From the NCBI GenBank assembly GCA_028874995.1, contig JAPPGM010000107.1, forward strand, positions 1 to 64,000: a stretch of DNA of 64,000 bases. Reading direction: 5' to 3'. The notes under the pieces were generated by a model, which did no database searches, was not told the origin of the DNA, and saw nothing but the letters and a program-made list of their open reading frames with translations. Positions 27,206 to 36,260 of the stretch are shown here, piece by piece. Source of the stretch: Gemmatimonadota bacterium. Its GTDB lineage: Bacteria; Gemmatimonadota; Gemmatimonadetes; Longimicrobiales; Gaopeijiaceae. Position 1 is the stretch's first letter, and each line of letters opens with the position of its first letter. The position numbers and the translations under genes were made by a program.

Positions 27206-27820
27206 CTACCTCGCCAGCGAGAAGGCCGTGCTCGCCATCTGGTCGTCCCACCAGACCGTGAACATGCCACCGTCGGCGGTCATGTCGGTGAAGAGGATGA
27301 CCATCTGGTCGGTGGACACGGCGCTGGTGGTGACGCTCATCGTGGTCCGCAGGACATCGCGGTCCGGCGTGTACCCGTAGGAGCCCCAGAGCGCGTCCGG
27401 GTTGTCCTCGCGCCCGCTCTGCTTCGCGCCCCAGTTCGAGAAGATCAGCGTCCACTCGTCTTCCGTGAGTGCGGCAAAGACGGTATACTCGCCCGCCGGC
27501 AGCCGTTCGCCCCCGAACATCAGATCGGCCTCGGTCATGAAGCGCGTCGACTGGTTGGCGCCGAGCCGCCAGACGGCCCCGGTCGTGATCATCTGCCCGT
27601 ACTCGCCGCCGGAACCGAAGACGTCGCGGCCCCTCGTGATCGGACGGCCATAGTCGACAACGATCCACGAGCCGCCGGTGTACCGGCCGTCCTCGTACGA
27701 TCCGCCGATCTGGGTCGAGGCTTCGCCGCGGGGGCTCGCCGGCCTCCCCTGCTGGGCGTCGAGCGGGATGGCGAAGGCGAGGAGGAGAGTGAGGAAGGCG
27801 AGCGAACGGACGGTCTTCAT
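27206..27820 (-). CDS. DUF2911 secreted protein
   Basis: 204 aa from ATG 27820, with GGAGA upstream; the open frame extends far upstream but without a start signal. It has a signal peptide (ending PLDAQQ). The DUF2911 core follows: IVVDYGRPITRGRDVFG, GAVWRLGANQSTRFMTEADL, LPAGEYTVFAALTEDEWTLI, and IFSNWGAKQ. DUF2911 proteins are common in Bacteroidota and Gemmatimonadota and have no assigned function; they are often beta-sandwich periplasmic proteins. First gene of the minus-strand operon that runs to 24609. Confidence 0.85.
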   Translation of the reverse strand: MKTVRSLAFLTLLLAFAIPLDAQQGRPASPRGEASTQIGGSYEDGRYTGGSWIVVDYGRPITRGRDVFGSGGEYGQMITTGAVWRLGANQSTRFMTEADLMFGGERLPAGEYTVFAALTEDEWTLIFSNWGAKQSGREDNPDALWGSYGYTPDRDVLRTTMSVTTSAVSTDQMVILFTDMTADGGMFTVWWDDQMASTAFSLAR

Positions 27821-28039
27821 GCTGATTCTCCGGAAACGGTGTGAATGTGGAATCTGAGAATTGTAAGGACACGTTTGGGGTGGGGGAAGTGGGTTGGCGC
27901 TCGTTCTGGCGGCTCCCGTAGCCCCGTCGGTGCGAAGCCGTGGCTCCCCGCGCCCTCCGCAGCCGCTTGCCTTGGCGGGTGGCTCTGCTACATTGTATGA
28001 AAGTACGAATTTCTGAAAATCAGGACAGACGCACCGCCG

Positions 28040-28264
28040 ATGGAATTCTCCAAGGTCACCGCGCGGGGGCAGACCACGATTCCCAAGCCGATACGGGAGG
28101 CGACCGGTTTGCAGGAGGGTGACCTGATCGCGTTCGAACAGCGCGGTGACCACGTCGTCCTGCGCAAGGTCGAATTCGCCCGCGATTCGTACCTGGAAGG
28201 GCTTTCCGGCCTGATGAGCGAATGGGCATCGCCGGAAGACGAGGACGCATGGCGTGACCTTTGA
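28040..28264 (+). CDS. mazE-like: MazE/AbrB-type antitoxin
   Basis: 74 aa. An N-terminal SpoVT-AbrB swapped-hairpin DNA-binding domain (KVTARGQTTIPKPIREATGL, then GDLIAFEQRGDHVVLRK) is followed by a short acidic tail that would bind the toxin. The toxin gene starts inside its last codons (11-base overlap). The upstream region 27967-27994 offers TTGCCT-16-TACATT and an imperfect repeat, TACATTGTATGAAAGTAC, as a likely autoregulated promoter. Confidence 0.85.
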   Translation: MEFSKVTARGQTTIPKPIREATGLQEGDLIAFEQRGDHVVLRKVEFARDSYLEGLSGLMSEWASPEDEDAWRDL

Positions 28265-28589
28265 GCCGTTCGACATCGTCGTCGTCCCCTTTCCCTTTAC
28301 CGACCGCAACGCGGAAAAGCGGCGGCCGGCCCTGGTCGTGTCATCGACCGAATTCAACCGGGGCCACCGGCATTCGATCCTGGCCATGATCACCTCCACC
28401 TCCGGCGAATGGCCCAGCGATGTGATCATCCGTGACTGGCGGGAAGCCGGCCTGCCCGTTCCTTGCAAGGTCCGCTTCAAGCTGTTCACCTTGGACGGCG
28501 ACCGGGTCTTGCGAAAGCTCGGCACCCTGGCCCCCCGGGACCGGCAGGCGGTGGGAAGCGCGCTCGCACGCTGGATCGCCGCTGGCTGA
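28254..28589 (+). CDS. mazF-like: MazF/PemK-type endoribonuclease toxin
   Basis: 111 aa, GTG start overlapping the antitoxin. It has the PemK/MazF SH3-like barrel pattern: FDIVVVPFPFTDRNAEKRRP with ALVVSS, then ILAMITST and a basic C-terminal region (FTLDGDRVLRKLGTL). The family cleaves mRNA at short sequences. The pair forms a standard type II module between DUF2911 and the gamma-glutamyltransferase gene; no sign of decay. Confidence 0.85.
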   Translation: MTFEPFDIVVVPFPFTDRNAEKRRPALVVSSTEFNRGHRHSILAMITSTSGEWPSDVIIRDWREAGLPVPCKVRFKLFTLDGDRVLRKLGTLAPRDRQAVGSALARWIAAG

Positions 28590-28620
28590 CCCGCCCTTCC
28601 ACCCATCTGCGGTGTCAACA

Positions 28621-30382
28621 ATGGATCGCCGACTCTTCCTTCAAACGTCCCTCGCGGCCGGCGTCGCCGGGAGCGCAACCTGCGTTGTCGGCGACGAGGC
28701 CCCTGCCGGGGACTCCGCTTCCTCCGCAACCTCCGATTCCGTCGCCGCGCCTTCCTCCGGCGATGGCCCATCTTCTCCGCCCGCTCCCCCCTCCCACGGC
28801 GAACGCGACTGGGCGACGCTCGGCCGCGCCGACCTCAAAGCCGGTCCGTCCCATCGAGTCCCACATCCGCGCGCTGTCCTCCTCCGCCATGGTCTCGACC
28901 GACCACCCCTGGGCCACCGAGGCCGCCCTCTGGGCGCTGGAACGCGGCGGTACGGCGGCCGACGGCTACATCACGGCGGCGCTGGTCCAGTGCGTCGTCG
29001 AACCGTCGATGACCACGCTGGGCGGCGGGTTCGGCGTCACCTTCTTCGACGCCCTGAACGGTGAGCTGTCCACGGCGGGGGCCGGGTTCGCCTTCCCCAG
29101 CGGCGCGCCCCCGACCGAGCCGTATGAGGAAGCCCGCTCCTGGACCGGCTTCGCCGCCATGGTTCCCGGCTACGTGCGTGGCCTCGAGACCGCCCACGCC
29201 GCGTACGGGCGCCTCCCCTGGCAGGACCTCTGGGAGCCCGCCATCGCCTTCGCCGAGAACGGCTTCGTCATCGATCACACGCTGTGGGGATACCTGCACC
29301 ACTCCCGCAAGATGGTGGGACGCTTCGCCGGCCCGGGACGCGACAACTGGTTCCGCGACGGCTACCTGCTGGGCGTGGGCGAGACGGTGCGCCTGCCCGA
29401 ACTGGCCGCCACCATGACGCGTCTGCAGGGCGAAGGGGGCGACTACTTCTACACGGGCCCCTTCGCGCGGAAACTCGTGGACGAGGTGGCCCGGCGCGGC
29501 GGCGGCATCACGATGGAGGACCTCGCTGCGATGGGCGGCTTCGTATCGCCCACCTGGAAGTCCGGCGATCCGGGCGGCGCGCCGTACCGCGGCCACGAGA
29601 TCGCCCCTTCAAGCGGCCTCCTCTTCCAGCTCGGCCTGCAGGTCTTCGAGGCGGCGGACCTCGGCGGCATGGGTCGCCCGACCGAGAGCGTGGAGGCGCT
29701 GCACACCCAGATCCGGGTGGCGCAGGAACTCTGGCACCGGGGCGGCGAGCTCACGCCGGACCGGGAGGCCGACTTCACTTCGCCGGAGAACGCACGGCAG
29801 GTGTGGCGGGACATCCGGGACCGCCCGCCCCGCCCCTTCACCGGTTTCGCCGCCGCCACCTGCGGCAACGTGGTCGTCGACGCCGAGGGCAACGTGGCCG
29901 CGGGGACCCACTCCAGCTCCTCGGAGCCCTTCGGGACGGGAATCAACGTGGACGGGGTGGTCATGAACCGGGCCGTCTACCTGCGCAAGTACGCCAACCT
30001 CCCGGCGGGGTTCTCGACCCAGCTCTGGCTCTTCCGGGACGGGCGGCCCGCGCTGGTCATGGCGACGCCCAGCCGGTCGCTCATGGAGTGCCTGCTGCAG
30101 GGGGCGGCCAACTTCGTGGAGTACGGGATGGACGGGGAACAGGTGGTCGCCGCGCCGCGCTTCGGCCATCCGCATCCGGGCATCGACGCGGCCGAGATCG
30201 AGGGGGACTTCGGCGACGAGGCGATCGCCGCGCTCGCGGAACGGGGTCACGCGCTCTTCCCGGTAAGTCCGCGCGACGCCAACATGGGCTCGATCCACGC
30301 CGTGAGGCGCCTCCCCGACGGGCGGCTCGACGGGGTGGCCGATCCGAGACGCCGGGGGAGGGCGCTGGGTGGGGAGGGGTGA
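28621..30382 (+). CDS. gamma-glutamyltransferase-family protein, Tat-exported, with one-base frameshift
   Basis: The ATG at 28621 starts a Tat-like signal (MDRRLFLQTSLAAGVAGSAT) and a low-complexity linker ending WATLGRADLK. The enzyme body (PIESHIRALSS onward, 510 residues) is in the next frame. Removing one A from the AAA at 28837-28839 makes ADLKPVRPIESH and joins them exactly, so I annotate one gene with a single-base insertion. The body carries GGT hallmarks: TEAALWALERGGTAADGYIT, VEPSMTTLGGGFGVTF, and a NVVVDAEGN...FGTGINVDG segment around the autocleavage site. The nucleophile Thr is kept (AATCGNVVVD), but the usual TTH context is TCG, so activity or substrate may differ. If the frameshift is real, the export signal is lost. 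Confidence 0.75.
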
Positions 30383-31370
30383 CGGGGGAAAGGGACGGCC
30401 CGGGCCCCGGCTGACCGGGTCCTGGATCGTCAGGGAGATCCTCGGGCGGGCCCTGCTTCCACACCACGTGGTCCGCTGGATCCGGCGCCGAAGGATGCAC
30501 CGCCGCGTCCCAACCGTGCATTCCGACGCCCAGCTCCGGCTATACAACCGCATGCTTCCGGGAGACTTCCTCCACTACGGCTACTTCGAGGACCCGGAGG
30601 TGGCCCCCGAGCGTATCGGCTTCGACGACCTCCGTCGCGCCCAGCTGCGCTACGCGGAGAAGCTGGCCGCACTCATCGACCGCCCGGACCGGCCGGTTCT
30701 CGACGCCGGCTCGGGGATGGGCGGCATGCTCGGTCTCCTGCGCTCGACCGGCCACGATGTCACCGGTCTCACCCCCGACCGCTTCCAGATCGACCACATT
30801 CGAAGCACTTACCCCGGCATTCCCGTTCTGCACTGCCGGTTCGAGGATCTGGCCGGTGACAGATTCCGTGACAAATTCAGGGCACATTTTGGCACGATCA
30901 TCCACTCCGAGTCCCTTCAGTACATGCAGCCGGAGGGTGTTTTTGCCGTTCTGGGACAGATTCCGGGTAGTAACTGGCAGTGGATCGTCGCGGACTACTT
31001 TCGGCGCGGGGACGGTGAGGGGCGGCGCGCGCCGCGCCGCGACAGCGTGAACAACCGTTCCGGCTGGCGCCTCGAGGACTTCCGCGCCCGTCTCCGGGAG
31101 TCCGGTTTCGAGATCGTCCACGAGGAGGACATCACCGCGCACGTGCTGCCCACCCTCGGCTTCGCCCGCCTCCTGGCCGACCGCATCGGCGTCCCGGCAC
31201 TCGACTTCGCCCACGACAAGATGCGCGCGAAAACCCCGGCCCTGCATTACGTTGTCGAAAGGGTGGCCGAGCGGGTCCGGGAGGCGGCCGTGCGAAGCGC
31301 CTCGGTTCTCGATCCCGCCACCTTCGCAGCAGAGAAGCAATACCTGATCATGAGCATACGCCGCCGCTAG
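30369..31370 (+). CDS. class I SAM-dependent methyltransferase
   Basis: 333 aa from GTG 30369, which overlaps the previous gene by 14 bases; a later start (for example around 30493) is possible. It has a Rossmann motif I, VLDAGSGMGGMLGLL, with the preceding GDFLHYGYF block seen in cyclopropane-fatty-acid-synthase-like and tocopherol-methyltransferase-like enzymes, then VTGLTPDRFQIDHI (motif II) and SESLQYM (motif IV). Substrate unknown. Context gives no pathway. Confidence 0.8.
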   Translation: MGRGDGGKGRPGPRLTGSWIVREILGRALLPHHVVRWIRRRRMHRRVPTVHSDAQLRLYNRMLPGDFLHYGYFEDPEVAPERIGFDDLRRAQLRYAEKLAALIDRPDRPVLDAGSGMGGMLGLLRSTGHDVTGLTPDRFQIDHIRSTYPGIPVLHCRFEDLAGDRFRDKFRAHFGTIIHSESLQYMQPEGVFAVLGQIPGSNWQWIVADYFRRGDGEGRRAPRRDSVNNRSGWRLEDFRARLRESGFEIVHEEDITAHVLPTLGFARLLADRIGVPALDFAHDKMRAKTPALHYVVERVAERVREAAVRSASVLDPATFAAEKQYLIMSIRRR

Positions 31371-31460
31371 CGGTCCGCGGATGGATCTCGGCTCGATTGC
31401 CGGGGAGGTCCTTCCAGCGGTTGTTGGCGCGGAGACGGAATCTCAAGGGAGAAGAGCACG

Positions 31461-32723
31461 ATGTCCTGCAGCACCGCCAACGTCCGTCGCCACCGGTCCG
31501 TATCCAATACAGGGGCGCCAGCGCTAGCGCACGCTCCGGGAAGCCGGGTTGCGAAGAACCGCCGGGTTTTCGCCGTGGCCCCGTTCGCCGTGGCCCGGTT
31601 CGCGCTGACCGTGTCCGCCCTGGCCACGTCCGCGCTGGCAGCGTGCGCCATGGTGATGGCCGCCCTGCCCGCCGCCACCCCCCTGGCCGCCCAGGACGTC
31701 ACCATCGTGGACTACGAGCCGCGCAACACGCTGGTCGTTCCCGAAAACCTGTTGACCCGGGCGAAGTTCCCCTTCGTCGACATCCACGGCCATCAGCGGG
31801 CCACGCGCATGTCCCCCGCCGACGTGGACCGCCTGGTCGCGGAGATGGACGAGCTCAACATGGCGGTGATGGTGAACCTGTCGGGGGGCAGCGGCATCTC
31901 GCTTGTCGACGGGCTCGAGAAGATGGCGGGGCGGCATCCGGGCCGGTTCGTCTTCTTCGCCAACATCAACTTCTTCGGCGTCGGCGAGCCCGGCTGGGGC
32001 GATGAGGCCGCCGCGCAGCTGGAAGAGGACGTGAGGAACGGCGCCTCCGGCCTGAAGATCTTCAAGGGCCTCGGGATGTCCGACCGGGACACGGACGGCA
32101 ACAGGATCCCGGTCGACGACCCGCGTCTGGCGCCCGTCTGGGACAAGGCGGGCGAACTCGGCATCCCGGTGCTCATCCACACGGCGGACCCGGCCGAGTT
32201 CTGGCAGCCCCACGACCGCCACAACGAACGCTGGCTCGAGCTGCGGCTGCGTCCGCGGCGGATCCGTCCCCCCGACCGGTTTCCACCCTTCGAGCAGATC
32301 ATCGGCGAGCAGCACAACCTCTTCCGCAACCACCCGAACACCAACTTCATCGCCGCGCACCTCGGCTGGCTCGGCCACGACTTGGGCCGCCTCGGCGAGC
32401 TCCTCGACGAGATCCCGAACATGTACGTGGGGCTGGGCGCCGTCGTGTACGAGTTGGGACGGCAGCCGCGCTTCGCCCGGCAGTGGCTCATCGAGCACCA
32501 GGACCGGGTGCTTATGGGCAAGGACTCCTACAACAGGGAGGAGTTCCACACCTACTTCCGGGTCTTCGAAACCGCCGACGACTACTTCGACTACTACCGC
32601 CGCTATCACGCCTTCTGGCAGATGTACGGGCTGGACCTTCCGGACGAGGTGCTGCGAAAGATCTACTACGGCAATGCGCTGAAGCTGGTGCCGGGGATGG
32701 ACGCGAGTCTGTTTCCGGGATAG
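31461..32723 (+). CDS. exported amidohydrolase (TIM-barrel, amidohydrolase-2-like)
   Basis: 420 aa. GGGAGAAG precedes ATG 31461. An unusually long N-terminus carries a membrane/signal helix ending PLAAQD at about residue 77. The catalytic barrel has HxH at His109/His111 (VDIHGHQR), GASGLKIFKGLG, PVLIHTADPAEFW, FIAAHLGWLGHDLGRL and MGKDSYNREEF, the usual order of metal ligands and catalytic Asp in metal-dependent amidohydrolases. Substrate not predictable. A mutated copy of its 3' end follows at 32771. Confidence 0.8.
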   Translation: MSCSTANVRRHRSVSNTGAPALAHAPGSRVAKNRRVFAVAPFAVARFALTVSALATSALAACAMVMAALPAATPLAAQDVTIVDYEPRNTLVVPENLLTRAKFPFVDIHGHQRATRMSPADVDRLVAEMDELNMAVMVNLSGGSGISLVDGLEKMAGRHPGRFVFFANINFFGVGEPGWGDEAAAQLEEDVRNGASGLKIFKGLGMSDRDTDGNRIPVDDPRLAPVWDKAGELGIPVLIHTADPAEFWQPHDRHNERWLELRLRPRRIRPPDRFPPFEQIIGEQHNLFRNHPNTNFIAAHLGWLGHDLGRLGELLDEIPNMYVGLGAVVYELGRQPRFARQWLIEHQDRVLMGKDSYNREEFHTYFRVFETADDYFDYYRRYHAFWQMYGLDLPDEVLRKIYYGNALKLVPGMDASLFPG

Positions 32724-32770
32724 TTGGCCCACGGTCCGACTGGGGATCCGGGATGCCCTGAGGCCGTGCC

Positions 32771-32820
32771 TGAGGCTGGTGCCGGGCATGGACGCGAGCC
32801 TCTGCGCGAGGTAAGTTGGC
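32771..32820 (+). repeat. duplicated 3' end of the amidohydrolase gene
   Basis: Bases 32771-32820 repeat 32680-32728: both encode LVPGMDASL followed by a stop and GTTGGC, with 27 of the first 31 bases identical. It is probably what remains of a tandem gene duplication that later collapsed. Confidence 0.65.
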
Positions 32821-32861
32821 GCCTCGCTTTCGATTGGCGACCACAGAAAAGGGAAAGGGAC

Positions 32862-35800
32862 GTGGTGAGATCAGTTGTTCTCTTGCGCAAGGTTGCGTCG
32901 GATTGTTTCTCCCGGCCGGTGACCCGTTTGGCGATGCTGTCGTTCCTTGGCGCCGTGGCGGTGCTCCAGCCGGCCACCGCCCAGGAGAGCGAGCAGCTCC
33001 TGGGGCGCCTGGAGTACGAACGGATGCGTCTCTATTCGGGAGTCGAGCGGAACCTCGCCGTCCTTCTCCAGAATGCGCTCCGCCAGAAGCGGGCCATGCC
33101 GCCCGGCGGCGGGATCATGCCGATGTCTCTGGTCGACACGCGCTGGCGAGCCCTCGGTCCCGACCGGGTGATGTACGGCGGAGTGGCCACGGCGGGACGG
33201 GTCTCCGCTATCGCCATTCATCCCACCGAGATGAACATCCTGTACGCGGGCGGCGCCCAGGGCGGCGTCTGGAGATCCGACGACGCGGGCGTGAACTGGC
33301 GGCCCCTTACGGATCAGGAGTGCTCCCTGGCCATGGGGTCCATCGCGATCGACCCGGTGAATCCGGACATCATCTACGCCGGGACCGGCGAGCAGCACTT
33401 CTCCGGGGACAGCTACTACGGCTGCGGGGTCTTGCGGTCGCTCGACGCCGGCGAGACCTGGGAGCAGCAGGGAGCCCGGCAGTACGTCAACAAGAGTGAA
33501 CGGAGCGGAGGCGCGCGCATTGCGCGGGTCGTCATCGACCGCGAGACGGCGGGTTCCGCGACATCGACCACGGTTCTCGCGGCCTCCACGTTCGGACTCT
33601 TCCGCTCGACCAACAGCGGCGCATCGTGGAATCTGGTCCTGGATGGCACGGCCACCGATCTGGTGGTGCACCCCACCGACCCTTCCATCATGTACGCGGC
33701 CCTCCACGGAGCGGGCGTCTACAGGTCGACTAACACCGGCGCGTCCTGGACCCACGCCTCCGCGGGCATGAACCTGGACATCGCCAGGCGCATCAATCTC
33801 GCGATCGCGCCCTCGGAACCGCAGACCCTGTACGCGAGCTTCCAGACGGGCGAGTCCAAGGGGGACGGACTGACGATGTACCGTACCGTGAACGGGGCGA
33901 CCAGCTGGCAGGAGCTGTCGGCCACCGGTGCGAGCTGCTGGTACCAGTGCTGGTACGACATGACAATCGCCGTGCACCCCACGAACCCGCAGATGATCTA
34001 CTTCGGCAGCCTGCAGCTGTACCGGTCCCTGAACGGCGGACAGACGTTTTCCCGACATCACAACGGGATCTACGTCGACGAACATCTGCTGGTCTTCGAT
34101 ACGCTGCGCGGGCCGAACGCACTGTATCTGGCCAACGACGGCGGCGTGTATCGTACGGTCGACGGCGGGACCACCTGGACTTCGCTCGCCACCAACCTGG
34201 CCGTGGCCCAGTACTACCGGGGGATCGGCCTGCATCCGTCCATCGCGGGGATCACGCTCGGGGGCACGCAGGACCAGGGGACGCAGCGGTCTTCCACGGG
34301 CACAAGGGTCTGGGAAAAGGTCATGGGAGGCGACGGGGGATACACGGCCTTCGATGTCGAGGATCCCTCGACCTGGTATGGCGAGACGCAGTGGATCCGC
34401 GGCGCGGGGTATTCCGGCCCGAGAAAGAACGGGGCGCTGGTGGTCAGGGGGATCGACACCGGCGAGCGGGGACTCTTCATTCCGCCCCTCGTCATGGACC
34501 CGGTGGATTCGAAGCGGCTGTACTTCGGGATTCGGAGTCTCTACCGCACGGATAACTCGGCGGACAGCTGGGAGCGCATCTACCGGACGCCGAGCGACCG
34601 CGAGGTCATCAGTTCGATCGGGCTCACGCCCTCCGATGCCAACACCATCTACGCCGGCGTCCTGTGGGGACAGGTCATCGTGACCCGCGACGGGGGGGTG
34701 ACCTGGCAGCAATCGGGATCGGGTCTGCCCGAGAGGTTCATCGGCGACGTGGCGGTGCATCCGGACGACCCGGACCAGGCCTACGCGGTGGCGGGCGGAT
34801 TCCTGACCGGGCACGTCTTCCACACGGTGGACGGGGGCCGCACCTGGGAGGACCGCACCGGGAACCTCCCGGACCACCCGGTCAACGCGATCGTGTACGA
34901 TCCGGCCGACCTGGAAGGGGTCTTCATCGGCACGGACCTGGGCGTGTTCCATTCGGCCCGCGGCGGTGGCACATGGGAACGTCTGGACGAGGACCTGCCG
35001 ACGGTCGCGGTATATGATCTGGCGGCTCATCCGGGGACGAGCCGGCTGGTGGCGGCCACCCACGGGCGCGGGATGTTCGAGATCCCGATCGACGTGCCGC
35101 TTTCCGTGCGCGTGCGGCCGGGGATGGTTGTGGACTCGGTCGTGACCACCGACACCGTCGATGGCGGAGAGGTGATCGTGGCGCCGAGCGGGAAGGACGA
35201 CCATGCCATGAGCTGGCAGGCCACGAGTGATGCGGAGTGGCTTGTGCTGACGGGAGGCGTCGGGCGGGGACGCGGGCGCTTCCAGTACGCGTTCGTGGGC
35301 GAGAGAATGGAGGAAGGGGACAATGAGGCGTTCATCACGGTCACGGGTACGGGAGTCGATCCCGTTCTGATTCCGGTTCTGGCGCACTACTTCCTGCCGA
35401 GCCACCTGGAACTGGGGCCGGCGGGACCACCCGTCAGGGTGCTTGTCGGGAGTACGGAACCCGTGGCCGATTCCGTTGCGGTCCTCTTCAGCGGACCCAG
35501 GCCCGACACGAAGTGGTGGGCGACGCACGCCGGGGGGAGTTGGCTTGAGTTGGAGACGGCAACGGGTGCGGGCCCCGGCGCCGTCACGTGGACGGTGAAC
35601 CCGACCGACCTGGGCGTGGGCCACTACGTCGATACGATCTTCGTGGAGGCCGAGCAGGCGACGGGCAGTCCGGCCATGTTCGTGGACACCTTCGCGGTGC
35701 AGCCGCCGCTCGGAATCGAGGAAACGCGAGAGAGCGCGGGGTACGGCATCGACGGATGGTCGCTTGCGCCCAGCGACTCCCTCTCTTCGGGTCTCTTCGG

Positions 35801-36260
35801 GTTCGGCGCGGAAGATCTGTCCTGGAGCGCCGAGGCGTCCGGCGCGGGATGGCTCGTGATGGAGCGGACCGGGGGCGGATACGGCGAGGCCGTCGTGTGG
35901 AGGCGGAACACCGAGGGGCTGGCCGTGGGAGTGTACGAGGGCACGATCACCGTGCGCGTGGACAGGCACCCTGAACTGGTGGGCGTGATCGTCGACCGCT
36001 TCGAGATCGTGCCGCCTATCGCGGTGGACGATGCGGCGCATCACTTCCTGGGCGAGGATCGGCTGGTTCCGGGTCAGGTTCTCCTGCTGGACTGGTTCGG
36101 CAACCGTGACGGTGCCTTCAATGCCGGGGACGTCCTGAGATGGCTGGATCACTGCGCCGCGGGAGGGAGCGGGTCAGGGTGTGCACCCGATTCGGGACCG
36201 GATCGCGGGGTGGCGGTGGGACGACCGAGCGGAACAGCGGCTGCAAGGAGGGGGTCATGA
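32862..36260 (+). CDS. sortilin/BNR-type secreted beta-propeller protein
   Basis: About 1132 aa from GTG 32862 (GTG 32865 also possible; GGGAAAGGG upstream). A signal peptide ends at PATAQE. Residues about 55-740 form VPS10/BNR propeller repeats with about ten Asp-boxes (RSDDAGVNW, RSLDAGETW, RSTNSGASW, RTVDGGTTW, TRDGGVTW, HTVDGGRTW). About 750-1060 holds three Ig-like BACON-type domains (WLVLTGGVGRG, WLELETATGAG, WLVMERTGGG). The tail (LLLDWFGNRDGAFNAGDVLRWLD) resembles a single dockerin-like/EF-hand repeat. Relatives are abundant in Gemmatimonadota; the ligand is unknown. Its stop overlaps the next start (ATGA). Confidence 0.85.
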   Translation: MVRSVVLLRKVASDCFSRPVTRLAMLSFLGAVAVLQPATAQESEQLLGRLEYERMRLYSGVERNLAVLLQNALRQKRAMPPGGGIMPMSLVDTRWRALGPDRVMYGGVATAGRVSAIAIHPTEMNILYAGGAQGGVWRSDDAGVNWRPLTDQECSLAMGSIAIDPVNPDIIYAGTGEQHFSGDSYYGCGVLRSLDAGETWEQQGARQYVNKSERSGGARIARVVIDRETAGSATSTTVLAASTFGLFRSTNSGASWNLVLDGTATDLVVHPTDPSIMYAALHGAGVYRSTNTGASWTHASAGMNLDIARRINLAIAPSEPQTLYASFQTGESKGDGLTMYRTVNGATSWQELSATGASCWYQCWYDMTIAVHPTNPQMIYFGSLQLYRSLNGGQTFSRHHNGIYVDEHLLVFDTLRGPNALYLANDGGVYRTVDGGTTWTSLATNLAVAQYYRGIGLHPSIAGITLGGTQDQGTQRSSTGTRVWEKVMGGDGGYTAFDVEDPSTWYGETQWIRGAGYSGPRKNGALVVRGIDTGERGLFIPPLVMDPVDSKRLYFGIRSLYRTDNSADSWERIYRTPSDREVISSIGLTPSDANTIYAGVLWGQVIVTRDGGVTWQQSGSGLPERFIGDVAVHPDDPDQAYAVAGGFLTGHVFHTVDGGRTWEDRTGNLPDHPVNAIVYDPADLEGVFIGTDLGVFHSARGGGTWERLDEDLPTVAVYDLAAHPGTSRLVAATHGRGMFEIPIDVPLSVRVRPGMVVDSVVTTDTVDGGEVIVAPSGKDDHAMSWQATSDAEWLVLTGGVGRGRGRFQYAFVGERMEEGDNEAFITVTGTGVDPVLIPVLAHYFLPSHLELGPAGPPVRVLVGSTEPVADSVAVLFSGPRPDTKWWATHAGGSWLELETATGAGPGAVTWTVNPTDLGVGHYVDTIFVEAEQATGSPAMFVDTFAVQPPLGIEETRESAGYGIDGWSLAPSDSLSSGLFGFGAEDLSWSAEASGAGWLVMERTGGGYGEAVVWRRNTEGLAVGVYEGTITVRVDRHPELVGVIVDRFEIVPPIAVDDAAHHFLGEDRLVPGQVLLLDWFGNRDGAFNAGDVLRWLDHCAAGGSGSGCAPDSGPDRGVAVGRPSGTAAARRGS

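Noticed and set aside
27206-28771. 521-aa extension of the DUF2911 gene
   Set aside because: The extra N-terminus overlaps MazE and MazF on the other strand and lacks domains; the signal peptide and ribosome site fix the start at 27820.
32871-36152. 1093-codon minus-strand frame opposite the sortilin-like gene
   Set aside because: Composition is rich in Arg, His and Val and it has no domain or ribosome site; antisense shadow.
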